NCBI GenBank assembly: GCA_000697055.1
Contig: JNDT01002355.1
Span: 186,001-250,000, forward strand
Direction of reading: 5' to 3'
DNA: 64,000 bases
Source of the DNA: Saksenaea vasiformis B4078
Taxonomy: Eukaryota > Mucoromycota > Mucoromycetes > Mucorales > Saksenaeaceae
Part shown: positions 46,678-58,817 of the stretch, one piece after another
How the letters are laid out: the number at the start of each line of letters is the position of its first letter
Position numbering within the stretch: position 1 is the stretch's first letter
Program-made: the position numbers and the translations under genes
The notes under the pieces: generated by a model
Database searches by the model: none
Seen by the model: the letters and a program-made list of their open reading frames with translations, nothing else
Told to the model about the DNA's origin: nothing

Positions 46678-48377
46678 GATGTGCGAGTTTTTCGGGAAAA
46701 CAAAAAGAAAGAGGGAACTTTTTTTTCAAAACTTAATTCAACTTTTGTTTCTTTCCCCACTGTGGCTGAGGACCAATCGAGTGCAGCTGGGCCCAGAAAA
46801 AATGCCAAATCCAGAACTTCTGCCCAGCTGTCATATACCAAAAGATTACTTGCCTGCTCTAACTAATGGCTATGGGCATGTATTATGGAAATTGAAATAA
46901 ATACTCTTGTTGTAATACTAGCGGTCTCAAACTTCGTCGAATAATCGGTCATATTGTGTTACAGGCCTTCAAAGGGGAAGCTATAGACCGTTAGTCCTTT
47001 TCTAAGCCTTGTACCATGCGTGCTAAAAGAGAACAAAAGCTTATCATCAAGGTTTTCTTCAGTTCCTTCTGTTCTACGTCGAACGGAGGTTTATGTCACT
47101 GCAGCATCAAGATCAAGCAGCGCCTCCTTTTTAGTTCTGTACAACAAGCACTTGACACGAACTTGATTCCTCGATGGATGCGGAATTTATCCAAAGTGCA
47201 AAAGACATCAACAAGTTGCATCAAAACTAATTTATTCATAGTGGAAGTATTGGAATTTGCTACGGAACGCTCTCGTGTTCAACAGATATTTGTGTAAGCT
47301 TCATCACCGTCATTCAGCAAGCATAAAGGCTGGCAACTCTTTTTTGCCCATGTACGACTGTACTTCTTCACAGCATAGAAATGTGTAATATTTACTAAGT
47401 TCACTGTTAGGAAAAAATAGATAGCCAAGCTTTGTACAGAGAATGACAATCAAATCTAATGCACGTACTTTAAGACGCAGGCAGCTCGGCCTGCAGATGC
47501 TTCTGTGTAGAAAGCTATTTAAGCTCTAATTATACATATAGCATTCAGGAAAGATATAGTTGCATGCTTTACTTATCAGTTACTTGAGAAGCAGCTGCCT
47601 TACTCAATTCGTTCAATAGACTGAATTCAGTCGTATGAAAATGGGCGATAGGCCTGTACAAGTGCTGCTCTTCAAAGAATGCTCGTGACGCAGGTCGTAC
47701 TTTATAAAGTAAACCCATGATACAATGTAATGCACCTTCGTACAAGGCTATCCATAGTTTTTGCCTGCATGAGCTCTTTACTCGAAGCATCTCGACCACT
47801 GTATGACCGTTGCTCATCGCTTAATTGATTAAACGTTGTCACGTCCATCATACACAATTTCCAGGTCCCACGCATACCGTTAGCAACATGGTCGATATAA
47901 TGCCATTGGTTCCTTCTTACTTTTCATTGTCTACGTTGGTCCAGGCTGGCCCGTCATGAACGTGCCAAAAATCTTCGGGATAAGAAATATGACATCTAGG
48001 TAATAATTCATATAGTATCATGAATGAATCTTGTTGTTACTGTATTTAAGTCTTCGGCTCACCAAGGGAGGAGGTTGAAGTAGCTAGATGTTCTATGGGT
48101 TTAACTGGCGAATTATATCACTTCCTTCACTAGCGCAAACTTGACTCTCCATGGACGCAAAACTTATACAGAGTACCGCAAACATTTATGCAATAAATGG
48201 TATACCAAGGAGTTTTACTTTCTCGGTCTTGTAAAGCGGATGCCCATTGCACAGTTGTGTTCTCGATGCTGTGTGTCACCTAAAGCTGTCTGGGTTTCAA
48301 GTGGAAAGACTGTACACACAATTGCATTTGATTGGCTTACAAACACGTTTGCACTTCTCCTTCGTACCCAAGACAGA
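46678..48377. other. Intergenic region upstream of OST1
   Basis: About 1.7 kb. One weak candidate gene at 47569-47817 (-) is listed separately; otherwise nothing is supported. Confidence 0.35.
47569..47817 (-). CDS. Weakly supported small ORF, 82 codons
   Basis: Single open frame (MSNGHTVVEMLRVKSS start; FFEEQHLYRPIAHFH, ELSKAAASQVTDK end) with protein-like composition but no domain, no TATA box and no splice partners. Could be the last exon of an unrecognised gene or chance. Confidence 0.2.
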   Translation of the reverse strand: MSNGHTVVEMLRVKSSCRQKLWIALYEGALHCIMGLLYKVRPASRAFFEEQHLYRPIAHFHTTEFSLLNELSKAAASQVTDK

Positions 48378-50160
48378 ATGCAACGAGCTACGCTCCGGGT
48401 CTGGCTCAGTGCCCTGTTTGCTCTTTGCTGCGCCAGCGTGGTATTTGCATCCTCACATGAATCCAAAACAACCATTCCAATCGCTCCCACACTGAAAAAT
48501 GTAAAAGCGTTACGCGTGTTAGACATCCGTACGAGCATCGTTCACGAGGATATCGGTATTCGTGCCAAGAACATTGATGAGAAGCCAGTCAATGATTATT
48601 ACATCTCCATCCCCGAATCTACTGCTGAACGCATCGCCTCCATAAGCGCATTTCTGCGCCAGGAACCTAAAACAGCTCTCACTATCGTTCCAGTTGGCCT
48701 CGACTCGCAGAAGTAAGAAGAAAGAAACGCAACATAGGGCAGGTCGTATTAACCTCTCGCGTATTTCTTCAGAGAACGCCAAGTTTACAAAGTCACTTTC
48801 GATGAACCCTTGCAGCCCGATCAGGACATTCGATTCGGCATCAAGGTGTCTTACACGCATCTGTTAACGCCTTTTCCTGCAAAAATTCCTCAGGTGGCGC
48901 GTCAACATCTTCTCTTTGTTGGGAACGTCTTTTTGTTCTCGCCTTATCATACCGAAGAAATGAAGACAACCCTTCAGTGAGTCATGGAAAGAAACTGAGG
49001 ATGTCCCATGCTGAATATATCTTTGCACAGACTCCCCAACGCCAATGTTGTGTCCTACACTGGTGGTGAAGGACTTGTGACCAAGACGAACAACAAAATT
49101 GTGTTTGGACCCTTCCAGAATGTCAGCCCTGAATCGTTCGAGCCTCTTAGCTGCCACTTTGAAAACGGAAAGCCTCTGCTAACCGTTAAAGATCTTCGTC
49201 GCGACCTCCAGGTATCGCACTGGGGTGGTAACTTGGCCGTAGAGGAACGTTACGAACTACATCACGATGGAGCAGAGTATGTACTCCATCTTATAAGTAT
49301 GGCTTTGTGGCTAATGTGTTGACTGGTGTTTCGGACAGACTTGATGAACCTTTCAGCCGCGTTAAACATCAGTTATCGAGAATGGTGCATAGTCAGACCA
49401 ACATGCTTCAGGATCTCACATTCCGTCTACCTTTCGAAGCTCGTGATGTCTATTACCGTGACGATATCGGTAATGTTTCAACCTCCAACTTCCGAAACGA
49501 AAAGGACAGTTCCGTACTCGAGATCAAGCCACGCTATCCTCTGTTTGGTGGATGGAATTATACATGGTTCCACGGATACAATGTTGATTTGGGACAATTT
49601 GTTCATTATTCCAAGAAAACGGGGCAATATATTCTTAACACCAAGTTTGTGGAAAATGTGAACGACATGACTGTGGACAAGGTCCAACTCCATATTGTCC
49701 TGCCTGAAGGCGCCACGTAAGTCAGTCATCGGTCATGATAATTAGGCAACCAACATATTATTATTGTACAGAAACGTCCAAGTCCATTCACCCTTTGAAC
49801 TTGATTCAATTGAACACGCCACACACTTCACCAACTTCGACTCGACTGGACGCTACCTTGTTGTCTTGGAAAAGAACAATGTTATCCGTGAACATGAACG
49901 ATTCATTCAGGTAATTACCACGAGAGAGAGAGGGAAATGATTGAAGCTAAGATCCCTTTAGATCACCTACGAATATTCCCCACTTCGTCTTTTGCAAAAA
50001 CCTTTGGTCGTCTCTGTGGTACTTTTCGGTTTGTTTGTTTTAAGCATCATTGTTTCCAAACTCTCGTTCACTATTGGAGTGCAAAAGGTAAATAATTATG
50101 CGCATGATAGAAGTGACTTACCATGGCTATTTCTAGAAATCATCGCTCAAGAAGGATTAG
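48378..50160 (+). CDS. OST1: Oligosaccharyltransferase subunit OST1 (ribophorin I)
   Basis: Subunit of the ER N-glycosylation complex. Start at 48378 with a signal peptide (LSALFALCCASVVFA). Exons are joined by short introns at 48713, 48977, 49277, 49719, 49912 and 50089. Lumenal blocks: DDIGNVSTSNFRNE, EIKPRYPLFGGWNYTW, FVENVNDMTVDKVQLHIVLP, HFTNFDSTGRYLVVLEKNNV, all characteristic of ribophorin I. A single transmembrane helix (VVSVVLFGLFVLSIIVSKL) precedes a short lysine-rich tail, KKSSLKKD, which requires the last intron. The open frame extends upstream of 48378, but the signal peptide fixes the start. Confidence 0.94.
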
Positions 50161-51573
50161 AACACCCAAATCTGTAAAGACTAAAGGAGATAACGGAGTA
50201 CTATTTCTGTATCGACATTTGCTCTGCCAAAAATAAAATTTGCCTGATGGTGGATACTGTTTCCTTAACCGAAGCGCAGCTTTAGAAACGTGCATTCAGC
50301 GATTGAACCGCGCAACTCGGCCTTTTGCTTTTACAAAAGACGACACATGCTACATAAAGGATTTCCATTCTATCTTGTCGCGATTCTTTCAGCATCATCA
50401 TCCTCTCGAACATTTTGAGAGCGATGAGATACGTTGACGCGTGTCAATATACATGCTAATGCAAATATTAGGAGAAAGGCTCTACAAGGGCAACTTTGTA
50501 GTTGATTCAACGTGGCAACGATCCAAGATCAATTGCATGGCAACTGCGTAAAGCTATTAATTCCAATGTGTGAGCTGGCCCATCGTAGAAACGCTGCCTT
50601 TCAAAAACAATGACAACTTTTATTTGGATTCCTTGAGAACTTATGGTCACTCACAAATGTGAAGGGAGGATGGAGATCCCTTATTTGTTACAACTTGTAT
50701 AAATATGAAGGTACATTAACACACAGAGAAGTAACATGTGTTGCCACAACTATATACCGATATGCTAGTCCTGAAATGCCAAAGAAAAGTACTGATGGAA
50801 ACTCCATATTTGTCGTCACCACCGATGGGGGTCTTCCCATTTTCAACATAGATGAGAAGTGAGCAAGCAATGACAACACTGCTGAAATAAGATATGAAGC
50901 GTTATACGTACATAGTCCGCCTGTCCATTGGATACCATTTTGAAAAGTAAGTTCAAACTAAACTAGAAAGTTGTCTTAAAAAGAGCACGAACTTCGTGCT
51001 AAGTTCATCTGAAATCATCCAAAACGATCTGGAAAATCCAACATGCCTGGTTTTTTTTAGGTATTATTCACTAATAGTTCCTAGTTCCCGCAATGCTTAT
51101 GTCGACAACACTGCTAAGATATTGCTACAATTGGGGTACCTTGTATAAAGTTTATTGTAAATTTTCGTGAAAATGTAATGAGACTTTATAGAAAAGGCGT
51201 ATATTAGCTATTCACGAGTTACTGGGCCTCCACTGCCGTTGAGTCATTGTTACGATGGTCGCACGAATGCTGTGTCCCTGTCGTGCATGAACGGGAAAAT
51301 GAACATCCGCCAGGCAAAAGCTCTCTCAACCAACGTTGGCGTGACTGGTAACTTGTTTTTCAAGACGCAAAAAAAAAAAAAAAATTGTGCTTCCGCAGTA
51401 ACGACACCAGTGAATTCTCGCTCTAAGGTCTCTTTTATACAAGAGGTTTCCTTTTTTTAACTTCCCTTTTGGTCACACATACATTGTAAGTGGTGTTTCA
51501 ATGCCACCTTTGAAAAAAGACTCCTTGCTTCAGCCTGACATGTTGGTCTGACCTTTGTTTGTCTGCAGCAAAT
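50161..51573. other. Intergenic region between OST1 and eIF2-gamma
   Basis: No gene supported; an A15 run lies at about 51370-51384. A TCTGCAG acceptor-like site at 51561-51567 just before the eIF2-gamma start suggests an intron in the 5' untranslated region. Confidence 0.4.
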
Positions 51574-53231
51574 ATGGCAACATCAGTAGAAAACGGCGCG
51601 CCCGTTCAAGTCGACGCTTCAAAACTCACTGCTTTGTCTCATGAAGTTATTTCTAAGCAAGCTACCATTAATATTGGTAATGTCTAATTGGACGCTTCTC
51701 CCGATTTGACCTTGCTGATGTATTTTTTTTATCGACAAACTACAGGCACCATCGGTCACGTAGCTCACGGTAAATCTACTGTCGTCAAGGCCATCTCTGG
51801 TGTACAGGTAATGTTCGAACATCTATTCACAATGTGAAAGGAGACACAGAGAAATGGTTCATATGCTAAGTGTTGGAAAAAAAAAACAAAACAGACTGTC
51901 CGTTTCAAGAATGAGATGGAGCGTAATATTACCATTAAGCTCGGTTACGCCAACGCCAAAATCTACAAGTGCGATAATTCCGAGTGTCCTCGTCCAGGTT
52001 GTTATCGTTCATACGGTTCAGCAAAGGAAGACAATCCACCTTGCGAACGTTCAGGTTGCGGCGGCACGATGAAGTTGGTACGACACGTCTCGTTCGTTGA
52101 CTGTCCAGGCCACGACATTCTCATGACAACTATGTTGTCAGGTGCTGCTGTCATGGACGCCGCATTGTTGTTGATTGCTGGTAACGAATCTTGCCCGCAA
52201 CCCCAGACATCAGAACATTTGGCTGCTATCGAAATCATGAAGTTGAAAGACGTTATCATTCTTCAGAATAAGGTTGATTTGGTGAAGGAAAACGCAGCAA
52301 AGGAACAACATGAGGACATTTTGGCCTTTGTTAAGGGTACTGTCGCCGATGGTGCACCTGTCATTCCAATTTCCGCCCAGTTAAAATACAACATTGACGC
52401 GATCAATGAATACATCATTAAGAAGATTCCTGTCCCCGTTCGTGATTTCACTGCCGATCCACGATTGATTGTCATTCGTTCTTTCGATATCAACAAGCCC
52501 GGTGCGGACGTGAACCAGCTCCAGGGAGGTGTTGCTGGTGGATCTATTTTGAAGGGTGTTCTGAAGATTGGAGACGAAATTGAAGTGCGTCCTGGTGTGA
52601 TTATAAAGGATCAGGAAGGAAAGATCAGAGCTAGACCCATCCTTTCCAAAATCTTGACCTTGGCCGCCGACGCAAACAAATTGGACTTTGCCGTTCCTGG
52701 TGGTTTGATTGGTAAATGGAGAAAGAAAGAGAAAGTCTAATGCAGGAGTACTAATACAAAAAGAAAAGGTGTCGGTACTCAGATGGATCCTACTTTGTGT
52801 CGTGGTGATCGTCTGGTCGGTCAAGTACTGGGTTACCCCGGTACCTTGCCATCCATTTACACAGAATTGGAAATCTCATACTTCTTGCTGCGTCGACTGT
52901 TGGGTGTGAAGACAGATGACAAGAAGCAAGCCAAGGTCGCCAAACTTACCAAGGGTGAATTGCTCCTGGTCAATATCGGTTCAGTATCCACTGGTGGTCG
53001 TGTCGTCGGTGTCAAGGCCGATTTGGCCAAGATTGTTTTGACCGGTCCCACCTGTACCGAGGTCGGTGACAAGGTTGCCCTCTCTAGAAAGATCGACAGA
53101 CACTGGCGGTAAGTTTTATATTGCAAGGTGTATTCGTAGAAAAGCTGTTTGCTGATTGACATGGCATTACTAGTCTTATCGGTTGGGGCAAGGTTAAGCG
53201 TGGTACTGTCTTGGAAGCTGAGGCAAATTAA
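51574..53231 (+). CDS. GCD11: Translation initiation factor eIF2 subunit gamma
   Basis: GTP-binding core of the eIF2 complex that brings initiator tRNA to the ribosome. Start 51574 ([18 protein letters not shown]). Short introns after TINIG, after SGVQ, after GGLIG and at HWR. G-domain motifs: G1 [10 protein letters not shown]3 DCPGHD, G4 NKVD. The eIF2-gamma zinc ribbon is present ([19 protein letters not shown]). Later blocks: [42 protein letters not shown], ending [18 protein letters not shown]. Codon bias is strong. Confidence 0.96.
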
Positions 53232-53720
53232 AAGTTTTGATTTTCTGTCATTAAAAAAATGTATACAAAAGAAACGCAAAACAGTAGAAGCAGCTTCATT
53301 TTTGGTTTTGCGACAGTGTATGATTCAACAGATCCCATCTACTGCTTATTTGAATACTACTCTAAATACTGAGGGCTTGTTGTTATAGTGGATGGCTATC
53401 TATTGCACTTCCTCAAATTTGACGAACTGCAATGAAAGGCATCTGAAAGGAAGTACACATGCCAGATGTTGGCGAGCAAAAACCGGAAAAATCCACGCTG
53501 TGCTTAGGAAATGGGGATGCGAAAGCCTCAGCCAGTATGTATACGATATATATTCTTACATATGGCTAAAAGATCACAACAATCGACTACCACAGTAACC
53601 AATAACGTCCGTCTGTTTAGCAGGGAACGTTTGTTAACCTAGTTAAGAATGGTTTCATAAGATGTTACAATGTCTACAATAGATGCCGTAATTTTTTGTT
53701 AAAAAAAAAGGAAGGAAGAT
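53232..53720. other. Convergent 3' flanks of eIF2-gamma and DED1
   Basis: The short open frame at 53392-53598 (+) has no supporting feature. No gene called. Confidence 0.4.
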
Positions 53721-55840
<2,120 letters not shown>

Positions 55841-56193
55841 AATTAATCGTAGTAGTAGTTAGAACTGGGTCTGAAAAGGAAAAAAAGAAGACCAGCTTGC
55901 ATAAAATAAAAAAGGCTGGCTTGTGCGGATGAAATTGTCTGAGTTATTAAGCCAATGAGATTCGTGTAAGAAGTTGCGCTGTTGGAGATTCATTTTGCAT
56001 GAGATAAAGTAAGAATGATGTATCTCCTCGATCAATATGATTTACTTTACACCACATCATACAATCAAAAATAAAGTTTGAGGGAAGTGAAGATAGTGAT
56101 TGTTAGAGGTATGTATTTCCCAAAGAGTTGAACTTACCGTAAACGCAACCTGCTATTCGAAAGTAACAGAGGAACCCACATTCGTAGTGTGAT
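55841..56193. other. Promoter of DED1 and 3' flank of the Fanzor relic
   Basis: About 350 bp with no gene. AT-rich, with no TATA box found close to the DED1 start. Confidence 0.4.
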
Positions 56194-56720
56194 TTATTGG
56201 GTTTGGTCGGCAAAATTCGGTAGACTATCCGCATCTACAGTACTCCACATCAATTTTGCTATGTGATACATGTTTTTGGCGGAATTGACATCCCGTTGCC
56301 ACAGTCCATGGCAGTGTTTGCAAACTGCTACACCGTTGTGGGATACGCGATCCGAAGTCGCTACTTTATTCAGACTTTTCTGATGGAAAGCATTGCAAAT
56401 CTAAAAGATTATCATGAGTGGAAACAGAAAGCAAAGCGCAACGAACCTGGGAGGTATAATACTCAATGACCGTCACTTCAACCAGCTCGCCCCTCCTGTC
56501 CTGTCTCTCGATCATCTTCCAATGTGAGTTCACGACAGCTGTTCGCTTTTCTTTTCTGTCAGAATGTCCGCTAGCACCAAGCGTTGCCGATCCGAAAACA
56601 ACTAATAGTATCTTTTCGCTTGTCTGAAACGCTGCAGGATGCCACTGCTTGATTTTGGGTGTGGCTTTGAGTTGATCTAATTGCAGATACCTTCGGGCTT
56701 GATTCAAAAAACGTTTAATG
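56194..56720 (-). pseudogene. Fanzor (TnpB-like RNA-guided nuclease) C-terminal half
   Basis: Two exons: about 56720-56447 and 56400-56194, joined by a GTTCGT...TTTTAG intron. Exon 1 contains ILLVVFGSATLGASG, the RuvC-II-like region, a basic helix, and GELVEVTVIEYYTSQ. Exon 2 contains a zinc ribbon and RuvC-III: ICNAF then VAVCKHCHGLWQRDVNSAKN. The second cysteine pair and the RuvC-III aspartate are intact; the first pair is CNAF, with the second Cys lost. Order and spacing match the ends of eukaryotic Fanzor proteins common in Mucoromycota transposons. A RuvC-I-like piece lies upstream at about 57880-57640, but the connecting region is disrupted, so the gene looks broken. Confidence 0.7.
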
Positions 56721-56929
56721 TCGTACTTTTTGCTTGTATATTGTTATCACTAACCCTGATTCCCACTTCAAGTTGTTTCGTTCCCGGCGTTTGAGGCTCT
56801 TCTTTCTTAGCAAAATACTTGTGCATCTGGTCTGTGACTCAAAAAAAAAAAAGTCAGAAAGCTGTAATGTTGTGTTCGATTCTCTTGCTTGGCCCAAGGT
56901 GGATGTTCGAAGGATTTGTAGATGCAAAG

Positions 56930-57170
56930 TTATTTTGTGATTCAAACAATGACGAATAAATATGCAATGTCCGAGCGGCTGCCAGTGTTCCAAGAAATAT
57001 GGTCGACTGAAATGATCACTGCTGTATGAGAGTACAGGTATTTCTAAACAGGATGCGCTCGTTTTATTTGGAAAAATTCTTTTGAAAGAGACGATGTGTA
57101 ATGTGTGAACACACATCATTCACTCAACTTTTGGAGGTTCCGAACGACACGACCATCCTCCTTTCAGAAG
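56930..57170. repeat. Dispersed repeat related to 29310-29560
   Basis: Collinear with the 29.3-kb copy over about 240 bp (same-strand blocks GACGAATAAATATGCAAT and GACACGACCATCC). Lies inside the broken Fanzor-like locus and overlaps the 3' end of the ORF at 57124-57573. Confidence 0.7.
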
Positions 57171-57573
57171 CTTCCCACAATGATGAAATGGACGACTTAA
57201 CCACGATTGAACGACTACGCAACTTGTCCACCATGATTCCTAACAGTTTTCGCCGCATTTCGTCTGATTCTTTCCCCGGTGACTTCCCCGTGTAGCCCAC
57301 AAATATGACTCCTTCTGCTTTCAGGTTTCGAAGGTGCTGTTGGTATCGAGAAGCATACACCACGCTATTTTTCGCTAGGTTTGTTAAAAGGCCATAAGAG
57401 CATTGAAAAACATAGAAGATGAAAGCGTTACCTCGATATCGGTCCCACACGATGTGTGCATCCCACAGGCGGACCTGCACTCCCTTTTTCAGTTTGCGAT
57501 TGCAATTTTTCACAACTTGAAGAGCAAATTTCACGTCGTTACTTGAAGTGGAATAGAAAGAGGCGAAGCTTGG
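57124..57573 (-). CDS. Uncharacterised two-exon ORF inside the Fanzor-like locus
   Basis: Exon 1 (PSFASFYSTSSNDVKFALQV, VQVRLWDAHIVWDRYR) joins by a 59-nt intron (GTAACG...CCTAG) in frame to AKNSVVYASRYQQHLRNLKA, GVIFVGYTGKSPGKESDEMR and MVDKLRSRSIVV, with a stop at 57124. It has good protein character. No family recognised. The pattern VVYAS...Q..L..L, then GKSPGKES...R.KLL, loosely recalls the catalytic fold of serine recombinases that accompany TnpB in IS607 elements, but key arginines are not seen. It may also be Fanzor middle sequence. Its start is unclear; an A-rich run lies just upstream at 57588. Confidence 0.35.
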   Translation of the reverse strand, partial: PSFASFYSTSSNDVKFALQVVKNCNRKLKKGVQVRLWDAHIVWDRYRGNAFIFYVFQCSYGLLTNLAKNSVVYASRYQQHLRNLKAEGVIFVGYTGKSPGKESDEMRRKLLGIMVDKLRSRSIVVKSSISSLWEASERRMVVSFGTSKS

Positions 57574-57609
57574 TAGAGATTTCCCGCGAAAAAAAAAAAA
57601 ATTGTGATA

Positions 57610-57880
57610 AATTATTGTTCCATATTACGATTTAAGTCAAAGATCTCGAATAGCAGCCATTTCGTTCCCTTTTTTTTGAAGTGGAATTTTGAAAGACCCA
57701 TTTGGATTCATGAATGGGATGTTCGAACTATTCATCAGGTTATCTGGGTTTTGATTTTTCGGAACTTTTTTTGTGGCATCCTGGTACCTCATCGTCATCA
57801 ACAGCGTTCGCATAGCGGGGTCTATCTCTGCACATGCATGGAAATAATGGATGTCGAGAAAAGACGACACCAGCATCCAT
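57610..57880 (-). pseudogene. RuvC-I-like fragment of the Fanzor gene
   Basis: After a possible acceptor (TGTGCAG) the frame reads EIDPAMRTLLMTMRYQDAT, matching the DPG-type first RuvC motif of Fanzor/TnpB with the catalytic Asp kept (57817-57822) and Gly changed to Ala. The frame ends at IRDL-stop (57637). No N-terminal exons are found upstream, so the element is 5'-truncated or its upstream exons are too decayed to see. Confidence 0.45.
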
Positions 57881-58278
57881 TAAATGTATCAAGTCTAAAG
57901 AGAATTTAAATTTAGAAATTATGTTTTCTGCGTAAAGTCTGTTATTATAAACTATAGCCTGCTTCTGGACAGATATGGCGCCCATTGTGAAAGTTCGTTT
58001 TAGCTAGATCCAACATAAGGAATCGCAACAGATCCCGTCAAACCATTTCATATCTAAAGTAGATAATTACAGCGTTTCCGTTTGAAGTCGAGACACAGGC
58101 TAAACGATAGATAGAAAAAAAAGAAGGATAATCAAGAAAGAATGCGTGTTGGTAGGTTGGTATAGTACAGGTTTGGTTTTTGTTAACTATCGCAAAAACT
58201 TCTTATCTGTCACATGTAGGTGAAAGTATCGTATCTATGATTCAACTAATGCGACAGACGACATGCAATCCTTAGCCT

Positions 58279-58740
58279 CTATGGACCTTTCTGTACTTCT
58301 ATTGTTGTCTTTTTCAGCTCTTCTTGAGTACAACCTATATCATGAAGCACATGCGTAATTTGAGAACGTAGTTCGGGCATATTCGCATTCATTGACAAAA
58401 ACTCCTTGACGAGATCCCGTGTTTGTGCGTACATGGTTGCTGTAGGTTCTTCCGACGATGAAGTCATCTTTTGAAGCGTCTCGAGAACATGCTTGGTGGG
58501 TGTGGCATCAGAAGATGTTGTGGTACTATCTTTTGCTGCAAGGCGGGAACGATGAGCTACGTGGCAAATGGTAATCTTTAAAATACCTTGCCATGAGAGC
58601 TTAATGTTTTCCGATTGAAGGAATGCATCCACGTTAAGTGAGACATCACGATCCCTGATTTCCTTAATATTATTCACTACAGTAGCATAATCTAATGCTG
58701 TATTGATGGTAGGTGCTCCTTGTGGGGCCATAACGAACAT
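58279..58740 (-). CDS. Uncharacterised helical protein, 136 residues
   Basis: Two exons joined by a 51-nt intron (LSWQ | AKDS). It reads MFVMAPQGAPTINTALDY, IKEIRDRDVSLNVDAFL, then a Ser/Thr-rich linker and helices (LVKEFLSMNANMPELRSQI, EELKKTTIEVQKG). No domain recognised. It starts only 77 bp downstream of the KU70 stop on the same strand; no shared transcript is implied. Confidence 0.55.
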   Translation of the reverse strand: MFVMAPQGAPTINTALDYATVVNNIKEIRDRDVSLNVDAFLQSENIKLSWQGILKITICHVAHRSRLAAKDSTTTSSDATPTKHVLETLQKMTSSSEEPTATMYAQTRDLVKEFLSMNANMPELRSQITHVLHDIGCTQEELKKTTIEVQKGP

Positions 58741-58817
58741 GCAGTCGGCTGGGACTGAATCTCATTCATTGATCAAGCAATTTATGTGCAATTTTCTTTT
58801 TCTGATAAGCTATGTAC

